The position numbers and the translations under genes are program-made. From Candidatus Methanophaga sp. GoMg3.2 (GTDB lineage Archaea > Halobacteriota > Syntropharchaeia > Alkanophagales > Methanospirareceae): a DNA stretch of 18,005 nt. Within the stretch, counting starts at the first letter, position 1, and each line of letters begins with the position of its first letter. Below the pieces are notes generated by a model. It saw only the letters and a list, made by a program, of their open reading frames with translations, ran no database searches and was not told where the DNA came from. The stretch spans positions 1-18,005 of the forward strand of contig QBUN01000406.1 of assembly GCA_013180565.1 (NCBI GenBank), in the 5' to 3' direction. This document shows positions 6,605 through 14,367 of this stretch, one piece after another.

Positions 6605-6639
6605 TTATGTATAACCTATTCATAAATAAAGGTTATGAG
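6605..6639. promoter_or_regulatory. Compact divergent start region of the S16 protease and the GlmU-like operon
   Basis: Only about 35 bases separate the protease GTG (6604) from the preferred ATG at 6640. TATGTATAAC (6606-6615) could be the TATA element for the plus-strand operon, centred about 29 bases before 6640 and giving a nearly leaderless transcript. An in-frame ATG at 6607 would lie inside this element and adds MYNLFINKGYE, which no nucleotidyltransferase needs. This is the reason for preferring 6640. Confidence 0.45.
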
Positions 6640-7854
6640 ATGACCAAAATGAAAGCGCTAATTTTGGCCGCGGGCGAAGGGAAACGGATGCGACCCCTTA
6701 CTTACGAAAGGCCCAAGGTAATGCTTCCAATAGCGGGTAAACCGATAATCGAGCATTTGCTGGAGGAAGTGAAAGAAGTGGGGATTGATGATTTTATCTT
6801 CGTTGTAGGCTACCATGACGAAACTATCCGTGATTATTTTGGAAACGGCGAGAGATGGGATATTAATCTTGAGTACGTAACACAAAAGACGCAACTTGGG
6901 ACTGCGGATGCACTACGGAAGACGGAAGAGTTAGTAGAAAACCAATTCCTTATGTTAAATGGTGACACGATTGTAAGTGCTAAAGATATTAAGAAAGTAA
7001 TAACTAATGGTGTCAACATGGTGCTTGGCGTTATCGAAGTAGAAAACCCTGAGGATTATGGTGTTGTTGAGACAGAAGGGGGAAGAATAACGAAAATACA
7101 TGAAAAAATGCGAGTCCCAATCTCAAATCTAGTAAATGCCGGCGTTTATGCCTTGAATGAGTCTATTTTCGGTGTTTTACAAAAAACAGAGCAATCAAAA
7201 CGGGGTGAATTCGAACTTACTGATTCTTTGCAACTGCTTATAGAATCAGGCGAGGCCCTTTTATGGGAAAAAATTGAGCATTGGCTAGACCTTAGCTACC
7301 CCTGGAATTTGCTAACCGCAAATGAGTTCCTGATTGGTAACATAAGCCCATTGAATCGAGGAGAAGTTGAAGAAAATGTGACAATCGGAGGTAAAGTATC
7401 GATTGGAGAAGGCACCGTGATAAAATCAGGCACATACATAGAGGGTCCGGCTTTCATTGGCGATAACTGTCTGATCGGACCTAATAGCTACATACGTGCA
7501 AATACGTCTATTGGCGATAATTGCCATATAGGGAATGCCGTTGAGGTTAAGAACTCCGTTATCATGGACGGGACAAAGATCCCACATCTTAGCTATCTTG
7601 GCGATTCGGTTATTGGGAGCCGATGTAATCTCGGTGCAGGCACGAAAATAGCAAACCTGCGGTTTAATGATGCACCGGTAATAGCAAAAGGGATGGACAC
7701 AGGGATGAGAAAACTTGGCACCATCATGAGTGACGGTGTAAAGACGGGCATAAATGCGTGTATTGACGCCGGCACGATTATTGGAAACAATACGCTTATT
7801 GGTCCCGGGGCTGTTGCATCCGGTAATATAGAAAAAAACTCGAGGGTATATTAA
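6640..7854 (+). CDS. glmU: Bifunctional GlmU-type sugar-1-phosphate nucleotidyltransferase/acetyltransferase (archaeal ST0452-like)
   Basis: A 404-residue protein. The N-terminal nucleotidyltransferase has KALILAAGEGKRMRPLT with ERPKVMLPIAGKPI, LGTADAL and LNGDTIV, the classical G-x-G-x-R and PK-M signatures. From about residue 240 it has a left-handed beta-helix of hexapeptide repeats. The acetyltransferase site is present: PHLSYLGDS gives His316 and Tyr319, and IANLRFND gives Asn339. The His-Asn spacing of 23 matches the active-site spacing I recall for Sulfolobus ST0452 (His308/Asn331). Expected reactions are acetyl-CoA plus glucosamine-1-phosphate to GlcNAc-1-phosphate, then UTP to UDP-GlcNAc. 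The next paralogue starts directly after the stop, and glmS follows, so this is a UDP-GlcNAc operon. The longer start at 6607 is less likely. Thymidylyltransferase activity on glucose-1-phosphate is also possible. Confidence 0.88.
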   Translation: MTKMKALILAAGEGKRMRPLTYERPKVMLPIAGKPIIEHLLEEVKEVGIDDFIFVVGYHDETIRDYFGNGERWDINLEYVTQKTQLGTADALRKTEELVENQFLMLNGDTIVSAKDIKKVITNGVNMVLGVIEVENPEDYGVVETEGGRITKIHEKMRVPISNLVNAGVYALNESIFGVLQKTEQSKRGEFELTDSLQLLIESGEALLWEKIEHWLDLSYPWNLLTANEFLIGNISPLNRGEVEENVTIGGKVSIGEGTVIKSGTYIEGPAFIGDNCLIGPNSYIRANTSIGDNCHIGNAVEVKNSVIMDGTKIPHLSYLGDSVIGSRCNLGAGTKIANLRFNDAPVIAKGMDTGMRKLGTIMSDGVKTGINACIDAGTIIGNNTLIGPGAVASGNIEKNSRVY

Positions 7855-9051
7855 ATGGTGTTTAAACAAGCTGTTGTGCTCGCTGCTGGTGAAGGCGAAA
7901 GACTGAGACCATTTACCGCATCAAAGCCAAAAGTAATGATCAGGGTAGCAAATAAGCCCATCCTGCAATATGTGGTTGAGGCGTTAGAACGAAACGGGAT
8001 AAGACGGATTCTATTCGTAGTGGGCTATAAAAAAGAGAAAATAATGGACTATTTTGGCGATGGCGCGGATTTTGGTGTGGAAATAGATTATGTCTTTCAG
8101 GAGCATCTACTTGGAACAGGCGATGCACTGAAGCAGGCAGAGGATAAAACAGATGAAAATTTTCTCGTTTTATCGGGCGATAATGTTATTCGGCCAGATA
8201 CACTTTCCGATTCAGATCTTTTAGAAATGACCGAAGAAGATGGAAATGCAATACTGATTAAGGCACATAAAGATGTAAGCAAGTGTAGTGTTGTGACATT
8301 AAAAGCCGGAATGGTTGAAGATATTATAGAAAAGCCAAGAGGAGATATAAGTAATTTAGTCAATACGGGAATATACGCTTTTGGAAAGGGAATATTTGAG
8401 GTTATGGAGGCCGAGCTGACATCCGCATTAAAAACCATGATCCTTCATGGGAGCAGTATAAAGGCTTGTGAAACACGTGGGGTTTGGTTAGATGCCGTTT
8501 ACCCTTGGAACATCCTCCGTTTGAATGAGATAGTACTGAGGGCGAATCCAACAGAGCTGGAAGGGAAAATCGAGCGTGGGGTGTCAATAGATGGGGAAGT
8601 GGCAATCGGTAAAAATTCGGTGCTAAGAGCTAATTCGTATGTTAAAGGACCTGTTATCATAGGCGAGAATTGCGATATAGGCCCGAATGCCTGCATCTTT
8701 CCTTCTACAAGTATTGGGAATGATACTGCAATAGGGGCGTTTACGGAGATTAGGAATTCTGTCTTGATGGACGGCGTGAAAATCGGTTCCTTCTCCTCCA
8801 TTCACGATTCTATCTTTGATACAGGGTCGTATGCGGAGGGAGGATTCATAGCACGAAGCGAAGAGGCTGATATAGAAATTGGCGGTGAATATCACATACA
8901 TAGAGTGAAAATTGGCGCGATGGTCGGTGAATATTGCGAGATAGGCAGCAACATAATTGCCCACCCCGGAACGATAATAGGGAATCGTGCTAAGATAAAG
9001 TCAATGAAGGAGCTGAGTGGTAAAATACCGGATGGGAGCTGGGTTGTATAA
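7855..9051 (+). CDS. GlmU-like sugar-1-phosphate nucleotidyltransferase with degenerate acetyltransferase site
   Basis: A 398-residue paralogue of the preceding gene. The nucleotidyltransferase part is intact: AVVLAAGEGERLRPFT with SKPKVMIRVANKPI, LGTGDALKQAE and LSGDNVI. The beta-helix part has regular hexapeptide repeats (VAIGKNSVL, PVIIGENCDIGPNACI, TIIGNRAKI). Aligned with the upstream protein, PHLSY reads GSFSS and ANLRF reads ARSEE, so the His, Tyr and Asn of the acetyl-transfer site are all replaced. It therefore probably transfers only the nucleotide, with the helix kept for trimerisation or regulation. Its ATG follows the upstream TAA with no gap, indicating translational coupling. 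It may act on a different sugar phosphate (glucose-, GlcNAc- or another hexose-1-phosphate). Confidence 0.83.
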   Translation: MVFKQAVVLAAGEGERLRPFTASKPKVMIRVANKPILQYVVEALERNGIRRILFVVGYKKEKIMDYFGDGADFGVEIDYVFQEHLLGTGDALKQAEDKTDENFLVLSGDNVIRPDTLSDSDLLEMTEEDGNAILIKAHKDVSKCSVVTLKAGMVEDIIEKPRGDISNLVNTGIYAFGKGIFEVMEAELTSALKTMILHGSSIKACETRGVWLDAVYPWNILRLNEIVLRANPTELEGKIERGVSIDGEVAIGKNSVLRANSYVKGPVIIGENCDIGPNACIFPSTSIGNDTAIGAFTEIRNSVLMDGVKIGSFSSIHDSIFDTGSYAEGGFIARSEEADIEIGGEYHIHRVKIGAMVGEYCEIGSNIIAHPGTIIGNRAKIKSMKELSGKIPDGSWVV

Positions 9052-9086
9052 GGTATTTATATCATTTTATATTCTAAAAAGGTAAA
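9052..9086 (+). promoter_or_regulatory. Ribosome site and possible internal promoter before glmS
   Basis: The 35-base gap holds AAAGGT (9077-9082) four bases before the glmS ATG, and two T/A runs (TATTTATAT, TTTTATATT) that could serve as an internal TATA box. If active, glmS would have its own transcript in addition to read-through from the two upstream genes. Confidence 0.35.
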
Positions 9087-10919
9087 ATGTGCGGAATTGT
9101 TGGCTATGTAGGAGAAAGAGAAGCGCTGCCAATCATTCTGAAGGCGTTGAAAAGAATTGAATATAGGGGCTATGACTCATGTGGTGTATTAGTGCAGAAC
9201 CAAGGTGAAATGATAGGGCATAAAGAGGTAGGCGCTATTGACTGCTTGATTTCAAGCTTATCCAAGTCCGGTTATGAGGGTAAAATAGCGATTGGGCACA
9301 GTCGCTGGGCAACTCATGGCGCACCAACAGTGACAAATGCACATCCGCACCTCGATTGCAACGGTGAAATTGCCGTCGTCCATAACGGGATAATAGAGAA
9401 CTATCAGTCGATAAAAGAAGGGGTTTTGTGTGATTGCATTTTTCAATCGGAAACTGATACAGAGGTGATACCTCATTTAATAAACATTTGTTTAAAAAGG
9501 AAACTTTCACCAACGGAACTTCATTCGGGTGAGCTTAATGCAATGCAAGTAAAAGAAGCGGTAAAAGAAGCGTTATCCTATCTAAGAGGTTCTTATGCTA
9601 TATTAGTTGCGGTAAAAGGTTTTGATGGCTTGGTAGCAGCGAGGAAAGAAGCACCACTCATTGTAGGCGTTGGAGACAGGGAATTTTTTTTGGCTTCTGA
9701 TGTGCCAGCAGTGCTTAATCAAACGAACAGGATAATCTTTTTGGAGGAGGAGGACCTTGTGGTCGTGGAAAAGGATTCAATATACATAGAAAACGGGGGG
9801 TCGGAAGTAAAGCGGGAAGAAAGTTTAATCGAATGGACGATAGAAGACGCCGAGAAGGGCGGATACGAGCACTTCATGCTGAAAGAGATCCATGAGGAGC
9901 CAAAGGCAATTAGAGATACGCTTATGGGTTATTTAACAGAAGGGCGGATAAATTTAGGGCTTGATTTTATAGTTGATGCGGAAAGCATTTTATTGGTTGC
10001 CTGCGGCACGTCTTATTATGCCGCTCTGTGTGGCAAATACATAATAGAGAATTTAGCAAAAATCCCGGTTCGGATTGAACTTGCATCGGAATTCAATTAC
10101 TCTGATTTCGTGCTGGATGGGTCGAAGGTGGTGGCAATGGCAATTACGCAATCGGGAGAGACGGCGGATACGCTGACAGCGTTGAAAAAAGCGAAGGGAT
10201 ATGGGTGTAAAACAGTAGCGATAACAAATGTTTTGGGCAGTTCCGCTACGAGACTCGCAGATGAAACGATATACAGCAGGGCTGGTCCCGAGATAGGTGT
10301 TGCGGCAACAAAAAGCTTCATAACGCAACTCACCATCTTTTATCTGCTGGGTTTATTCCTCTCGAAGATGCCCGCAAGTGAGTTTGCGGGACATCTCAAC
10401 GAGCTGAAGCGAATGCCGCAAATAGCTCAACGGGTGCTTGACGAAGTAAATATACAAAAGCATGCCCGATACCTTTCTAAATATGAACATACGTTCTTCG
10501 TAGGGCGTGGTATAAACCTGCCTATTTCTTTAGAGGGTGCATTAAAGCTTAAAGAGATTTCATACATACACGCAGAGGGCTATGCTGCCGGTGAGCTCAA
10601 ACACGGACCTTTTGCACTGCTTACTGAAGATACACCCGTAATTGCGATTTTAACACGTGATGATATTTATGAGAAGACCTTAGGGAACGTGAAGGAGATA
10701 AAAGCAAGAGGGGCACCGGTGATTGCAATCGCGGAGGAAGACGATGAAGAGGTGGAGAAATATGTAGATGATGTTATAAGGGTTCCCAGGACCAGTGCTC
10801 TATTCTCGCCTATTCCCAACACCGTTGCGCTCCACTTACTCGCTTACTGGACTGCAAAAGAGAGGGGCTGTGAAATAGATAAGCCGCGGAATCTGGCAAA
10901 AAGTGTAACTGTGGAGTGA
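9087..10919 (+). CDS. glmS: GlmS, glutamine--fructose-6-phosphate aminotransferase (isomerising)
   Basis: A full-length 610-residue GlmS. The N-terminus MCGIVGYVG gives the nucleophilic Cys2 exposed after Met removal; EYRGYDSCGV, GHSRWATHGAP, NAHPH and VVHNGIIENY are the class II glutamine amidotransferase motifs. The two SIS sugar-isomerase domains follow, with CGTSYYAALCGKYI, TQSGETADTL, GVAATKSF and later GRGINLPISLEGALKLKEISY and AEGYAAGELKHGP. The C-terminus RNLAKSVTVE is the conserved GlmS tail. It converts fructose-6-phosphate and glutamine to glucosamine-6-phosphate, the first committed step to UDP-GlcNAc used for glycan and cofactor-like sugars. It is last in the operon with the two GlmU-like genes; no phosphoglucosamine mutase (GlmM) gene lies in the window. 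Confidence 0.97.
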   Translation: MCGIVGYVGEREALPIILKALKRIEYRGYDSCGVLVQNQGEMIGHKEVGAIDCLISSLSKSGYEGKIAIGHSRWATHGAPTVTNAHPHLDCNGEIAVVHNGIIENYQSIKEGVLCDCIFQSETDTEVIPHLINICLKRKLSPTELHSGELNAMQVKEAVKEALSYLRGSYAILVAVKGFDGLVAARKEAPLIVGVGDREFFLASDVPAVLNQTNRIIFLEEEDLVVVEKDSIYIENGGSEVKREESLIEWTIEDAEKGGYEHFMLKEIHEEPKAIRDTLMGYLTEGRINLGLDFIVDAESILLVACGTSYYAALCGKYIIENLAKIPVRIELASEFNYSDFVLDGSKVVAMAITQSGETADTLTALKKAKGYGCKTVAITNVLGSSATRLADETIYSRAGPEIGVAATKSFITQLTIFYLLGLFLSKMPASEFAGHLNELKRMPQIAQRVLDEVNIQKHARYLSKYEHTFFVGRGINLPISLEGALKLKEISYIHAEGYAAGELKHGPFALLTEDTPVIAILTRDDIYEKTLGNVKEIKARGAPVIAIAEEDDEEVEKYVDDVIRVPRTSALFSPIPNTVALHLLAYWTAKERGCEIDKPRNLAKSVTVE

Positions 10920-10925
10920 ACGATT

Positions 10926-11531
10926 TCAAATACCGATAAAGATTTTGTATTTCATATCTTCATTCATTATTTCCTCTTCTATTCGCTTTGCAATTATCTT
11001 TTCGGGGTGATGAAGTCCCTTAACTCTTTTTGTGAGCGTTTCAAAGTCGGAAAATGGACCTTTCTTCCGCTCTTCTAATATTGCCCACATCAATTTCTTC
11101 CCTACCCCGGGCAATAAATCAAGTGTGTGCAATCGCGTGGTGATAGGCTTTGCCTCGTTGAATATCTGTACAAACTTCTCCTCGTTCTCTTTTACTAGCT
11201 TCTCCAAGACGTATGGTAGTTCTATCTTTGCAGTCGGCGTTAATTCATTATATCTCAACCTCTGGGTTACATGGTCTATCTCTTCCCGCTCGCCTTCTCC
11301 GATATATACGCGATCATAGACCAAAGGAACTTTATCCTTCTTTGGTGAAAGCTCCATTAAGATGAAGTTGTCCTCGCCAATAGCATGGATAAGAGGTTTC
11401 TTCTGATATACCGCTCGGGAGTCATTAGAATGCCCATAGGGCAAATAATCGATGATACGTGCATACGTCTCCCTTTTCTTTTCCCTTACCCTCTCCTTCA
11501 ACATTCCACCTTTTTTCTCATACTCAGTCAT
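10926..11531 (-). CDS. DUF655 predicted RNA-binding protein with helix-hairpin-helix
   Basis: A 201-residue archaeal protein of the DUF655/COG1491 family. It shows RIIDYLPYGHSND, FILMELSPKKD, VYIGEGERE and, near the C-terminus, LDLLPGVGKKLMWAILEERKKGPF, a helix-hairpin-helix nucleic acid binding motif. DUF655 has an S1-like barrel followed by HhH and is thought to act in ribosome or tRNA-related RNA processing; no activity is established. It lies 18-48 bases after rpo4 (depending on start), which is the conserved archaeal order. A longer frame starts at a TTG (11559-11561), but the ATG at 11529-11531 has GAGG at a good distance and is preferred. glmS ends only six bases away on the other strand, so ksgA, which often follows DUF655, is not here. 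Confidence 0.88.
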   Translation of the reverse strand: MTEYEKKGGMLKERVREKKRETYARIIDYLPYGHSNDSRAVYQKKPLIHAIGEDNFILMELSPKKDKVPLVYDRVYIGEGEREEIDHVTQRLRYNELTPTAKIELPYVLEKLVKENEEKFVQIFNEAKPITTRLHTLDLLPGVGKKLMWAILEERKKGPFSDFETLTKRVKGLHHPEKIIAKRIEEEIMNEDMKYKIFIGI

Positions 11532-11579
11532 TAATTCCTCTTTCCCCCTTGATATGCTCAATTTCTATCATTCATTCAT

Positions 11580-11939
11580 TTATATATGCTTTGCAACACA
11601 ATCGAGTATTTCTTCTATGTCCCCCTCGGTAAGAGTAAAACGTTCTTTTGCATAGATTGCTCGCACTTCGTCTTTGCTCTTCGGCAGAAGGTCTGCAATT
11701 CTTACTGCTATCTCCTCTTTCATTTTCGATAATTCTAAAAGCTTGGTTATAAGTGTTCTTGACTCTTCTGCTCCCAGTTTAGCAAACTTTGTTGTATGCT
11801 CATAAGCTTTCCTTCTCTCATACCGCATCTCCTCCTCGCCCTCTTTCTTTCCCGCGACATCACCCCTTGAAGGGGTTAACCTCTCCTTAGCTTCTGCTAA
11901 CGTCAAGACAGACTCATTAATTATTTCCTTTACTATCAT
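11580..11939 (-). CDS. rpo4: RNA polymerase subunit Rpo4 (RpoF)
   Basis: A 119-residue homologue of eukaryotic Rpb4. The family signature MRYERRKAYEHTTKFAKL and the C-terminal KEEIAVRIADLLPKSKDEVRAIYAKERF are both complete, forming the HRDC-like helical part. Rpo4 pairs with Rpo7 as the stalk of archaeal RNA polymerase, which binds nascent RNA and aids promoter opening. The gene precedes DUF655 as in most euryarchaea. In many relatives ribosomal protein L21e precedes rpo4; here the upstream neighbour is ahcY, divergent. A box GCTTATAAC (complement of 11972-11980) about 37 bases before the ATG is a plausible TATA element. Confidence 0.95.
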   Translation of the reverse strand: MIVKEIINESVLTLAEAKERLTPSRGDVAGKKEGEEEMRYERRKAYEHTTKFAKLGAEESRTLITKLLELSKMKEEIAVRIADLLPKSKDEVRAIYAKERFTLTEGDIEEILDCVAKHI

Positions 11940-12043
11940 TTTTCCGTTTTAGCCTTTCATCACTACTTCTTGTTATAAGCAGTAATAATATAAAAAGATT
12001 TTTATGTGACCGTGTTTTATCATACAATAATGAAGGTGGTTAA
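11940..12043. promoter_or_regulatory. Divergent promoters of rpo4 and ahcY, with the ahcY ribosome site
   Basis: For ahcY, AATAATATAAAAAG (11984-11997) is the best TATA candidate, giving a leader of about 26 bases that contains GAAGGTGG (12032-12039) ending four bases before the ATG. For rpo4, the complement of GTTATAAGC (11972-11980) is the best candidate, with a short leader. A four-codon frame (ATG AAA GGC TAA) precedes rpo4 on the minus strand; I attach no meaning to it. Confidence 0.5.
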
Positions 12044-13300
12044 ATGAAAGATAGTATAATAAAGGACATAAACCTTGCGGAAGATGGAAAGAAAAGGATA
12101 GAGTGGGTTAGAGGGCGAATGCCTGTTTTGGATATGATAAGAAGTAGATATGAGCGTGAGAAGCCATTAGAAAACGTGAATGTAATGGCATGCTTGCATG
12201 TAACGGTAGAAACGGCAAATCTTATCTTAACACTAAGGGCAGGTGGTGCAGAAGTCACACTTACCGCTGCAAATCCACTCTCTACTCAGGATGACATAGC
12301 TGCGGCTCTGGCTTCTTTTGGTGTGCGAACATATGCATACCGGGGCGAGAGCGATAGCGAGTATTATGACTATTTAAAGTATGCACTTGAGATAGAGCCC
12401 ACGGTGGTGCTGGATGATGGAGGCGATGCGATTACAAAGCTTCATACAATGGGCGAAAAAACGCGGAAAAAGGTAAAGGGCACATGTGAAGAGACAACTA
12501 CGGGCGTGATAAGACATCAAGCAAGAGCGAAGGAGAATAAGTTGGGCTTTCCTGTAATTGCGGTCAACAATGCAGAGACGAAGATGATGTTTGATAACAG
12601 ATATGGCACTGGGCAATCAACTCTGCATGGGATAATGAACGCAACAAATATCCTCCTTGCAGGCAGAGTGCTAGTGGTAGGCGGATATGGCTGGTGTGGA
12701 CGAGGTGTGGCATTGAGAGCCAAAGGGCTTGGATCGAACGTAATAGTAGTGGAAACGAACCCGAGGAAAGCACTAGAAGCTGTTATGGATGGGTACAGAG
12801 TGATGCCAATGCGAGAAGCGTCGAAAATAGGTGACGTCTTTATCACTGCTACTGGCGATATATCAGTTATAAGAGGCGAGCATTTCGCATTGATGAAAGA
12901 CGGCGTAATTCTTGCCAATACGGGCCATTTTAATGTTGAGCTAAACGTAAGCGACTTAGAAGAGATGGCAGTGGCGAAGAAAGAGATAAAAGAGAATGTA
13001 GTTGAATATAAGATGCAAGACGGGCGGAAGTTATATCTACTATCGGAAGGGCGACTTGTGAACCTCGCATCCGCATACGGACATCCACCTGAGGTAATGG
13101 ATATGAGCTTCGCAAATCAGGCTTTGTGTACGCGATACATTGTGGAGAACCATGATAAACTGCAAAATGAGGTATATCCTGTGCCAAAAGCGATAGATGA
13201 GGAAATAGCTCGACTGAAGTTGAAATCAATGAACGTGGAGGTAGAGGTACTAACAGAAGAGCAAAAGAAATATATGAGTTCTTGGGACTTGGGAACGTAA
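12044..13300 (+). CDS. ahcY: AhcY, S-adenosylhomocysteine (or S-inosylhomocysteine) hydrolase
   Basis: A 418-residue NAD-dependent hydrolase. Recognisable parts are GRMPVLDMIRSRYEREKPLE, MACLHVTVETANL, CEETTTGVIRHQA, NNAETKMMFDNRYGTGQST (catalytic Lys and Asp in the substrate site), the NAD-binding GYGWCGRG (Gly214-Gly219 region), ITATGDISVI, ANTGHFNVE and the C-terminal NQALCTRYIVEN. It splits S-adenosylhomocysteine released by methyltransferases, restoring methylation capacity; in methanogens the homologue is known to prefer S-inosylhomocysteine. The length matches archaeal members, which lack the extra loop of many eukaryotic and bacterial ones. A good Shine-Dalgarno site supports the start. 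The SAM-using SUMT lies 1.1 kb further on, but in a different transcript. Confidence 0.97.
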   Translation: MKDSIIKDINLAEDGKKRIEWVRGRMPVLDMIRSRYEREKPLENVNVMACLHVTVETANLILTLRAGGAEVTLTAANPLSTQDDIAAALASFGVRTYAYRGESDSEYYDYLKYALEIEPTVVLDDGGDAITKLHTMGEKTRKKVKGTCEETTTGVIRHQARAKENKLGFPVIAVNNAETKMMFDNRYGTGQSTLHGIMNATNILLAGRVLVVGGYGWCGRGVALRAKGLGSNVIVVETNPRKALEAVMDGYRVMPMREASKIGDVFITATGDISVIRGEHFALMKDGVILANTGHFNVELNVSDLEEMAVAKKEIKENVVEYKMQDGRKLYLLSEGRLVNLASAYGHPPEVMDMSFANQALCTRYIVENHDKLQNEVYPVPKAIDEEIARLKLKSMNVEVEVLTEEQKKYMSSWDLGT

Positions 13301-13334
13301 AAAATCGCTTTTGTTTATCCTAGAGCAAATTAAA

Positions 13335-13448
13335 AACCACGAGATTTCACAAGATTAACACAAACCTTTTTGCAAGCAAAAAGCTTGTTTCTTTGGTCAC
13401 GCTAACTTTCTTTTCTAAAGAAAGGTTGTGTGTAATCTTGTGGTTAGC
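13335..13448. repeat. Imperfect long inverted repeat with nested hairpins between ahcY and hemD
   Basis: The left arm CACAAGATTA-ACACAAACCTTT (13348-13369) pairs with AAAGGTTGTGTG-TAATCTTGTG (13421-13442); ten bases are perfect, then there is one slip. In the space between are an eight-pair hairpin CTTTTTGC-AA-GCAAAAAG (13366-13383) with an overlapping alternative CAAGC-AAAAA-GCTTG (13373-13387), and a second eight-pair hairpin CTTTCTTT-TCT-AAAGAAAG (13406-13424). Outside, AACCAC (13335-13340) has a counterpart GTGGTT (13441-13446). It lies between convergent genes, so it may end both transcripts. The word pattern CCACGAGATTT/CACAAGATTAA has a period of about 11 bases and resembles element 14293-14362. 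Confidence 0.7.
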
Positions 13449-13454
13449 TGGCAG

Positions 13455-14228
13455 TTACAAATCCTCTCTTATCTCCTTCAAAAGATCTTCAATTGTGCTT
13501 TTTTGCGCGACCAAATCCACATTTAGCCCTTCTTCTTTTATGGCTTCTGCAGTTGGATCGCCAATAGCGACAATTTTAGCGTTCTCGAAGACCTTCTCTG
13601 TTATATTCAACTCTTTTGTGTGCTTTAAGAAGATCCTAAAAGTCAATGAACTTGTGAATATTACATAATCCGGCCCATACCACACAAGTTCATTAAAGAG
13701 CTCTTCGCATTCTGCTAGTGCAATTTCCCTCACGCTATATATCGCTATATCTGTCACGAAAGCACCTTTAGCATCTAAAAACGTTATAATATCCTTGCCG
13801 CCTTCTGAACTTCTGAGGAATACAATCCTTGTACCTTTTACTTCAATCGCATCAAACACACTCTTTAAACCATCAGAGCTATATTCCGTGGGCATAATAT
13901 GCACGTGCAAGCCCTTATTCGCAAGCTCCGCTTTCGTTGCAGGCCCGATAGCGCATACCGCCACATTGTCATCCCGGAATTTCTTCTTTAAGTCGAATTT
14001 ACCGTTGCAGATGCCAAACGCTTTCTTCACGCCGTTTATACTTGTGAACACAGCTATGTCCACGCATTCTGCAAAAGCAGCCTCTATATCCGCCAATGCA
14101 TCCTTCCGCACTACCAGTTCAAACAGCGGGAAGCCGAAAAAGTCAAACCCGTATCTATCAGCAATCTCTTTTGTCTTTTTAAGTACATTTTCAGGTCTAA
14201 AAACGGCGATCTTATTCCTATTTTGCAT
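13455..14228 (-). CDS. hemD: HemD, uroporphyrinogen-III synthase
   Basis: A 257-residue two-domain protein of the HemD type. The N-terminus KIAVFRPENVLKKTKEIADRYG followed by FPLFELV is the first domain. IAVFTSINGVKKAF marks the conserved serine/threonine-rich contact, then VCAIGPATKAEL, IVFLRSSEGGKDI, IAIYSVREIAL, DYVIFTSSLTFRIFL and VAIGDPTAEAIKEEGL. HemD closes hydroxymethylbilane with inversion of ring D to give uroporphyrinogen III, the last intermediate common to haem, sirohaem, cobalamin and coenzyme F430. Sequence conservation is low in this family, but order and motifs agree. It lies downstream of cobA on the same strand, with a 149-base gap that holds a repeat element; a TATA-like run (complement of 14232-14247) suggests its own promoter. 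Confidence 0.9.
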   Translation of the reverse strand: MQNRNKIAVFRPENVLKKTKEIADRYGFDFFGFPLFELVVRKDALADIEAAFAECVDIAVFTSINGVKKAFGICNGKFDLKKKFRDDNVAVCAIGPATKAELANKGLHVHIMPTEYSSDGLKSVFDAIEVKGTRIVFLRSSEGGKDIITFLDAKGAFVTDIAIYSVREIALAECEELFNELVWYGPDYVIFTSSLTFRIFLKHTKELNITEKVFENAKIVAIGDPTAEAIKEEGLNVDLVAQKSTIEDLLKEIREDL

Positions 14229-14260
14229 TTTTTATAGTATAATAAAATGTAGGTTCTAGA

Positions 14261-14290
14261 TATTTAATTTAGTTTAGTTTAGTTTAGTTT
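14261..14290. repeat. Pentanucleotide tandem repeat (AGTTT)n
   Basis: Four exact copies of AGTTT (14271-14290), preceded by degenerate copies (TATTT, AATTT), directly upstream of hemD and directly beside the inverted element at 14293. Short tandem repeats of this kind are prone to length change. They are non-coding here, so any effect would be on spacing before hemD. Confidence 0.85.
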
Positions 14291-14292
14291 AG

Positions 14293-14362
14293 GACACAGA
14301 TATACACGGATTTACACGGTACGGATTTTTTCTGTGTTAATTAATCAGTGTTAATCGGTGTC
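14293..14362. repeat. Inverted repeat of CAC-GGAT words between cobA and hemD
   Basis: The left half reads GACACAGATATACACGGATT and then TACACGG; the right half is the inverse, with complement GACACCGATTAACACTGATT and then AATTAACACAGA. Both ends start with GACAC/GTGTC. Words recur every 10-12 bases (GACACAGATATA, CACGGATTTA, CACGGTACGG). It resembles the element at 13335-13448 in word composition and inverted layout, though the two are not copies. Its function is unknown. Confidence 0.65.
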
Positions 14363-14367
14363 ACCAA

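Noticed and set aside
6607..6639. Earlier in-frame start of the first GlmU-like gene
   Set aside because: The extra 11 residues precede the usual nucleotidyltransferase N-terminus, and the ATG lies inside the likely TATA element.
7426..7869. Minus-strand open frame of 147 codons opposite the beta-helix of the first GlmU-like gene
   Set aside because: The hexapeptide repeats of the real gene produce long antisense frames; the coding strand is unambiguous.
13795..14259. Plus-strand open frame of 154 codons opposite hemD
   Set aside because: It is antisense to a clear HemD gene, is rich in Ser/Thr/Phe as shadow frames often are, and matches nothing.
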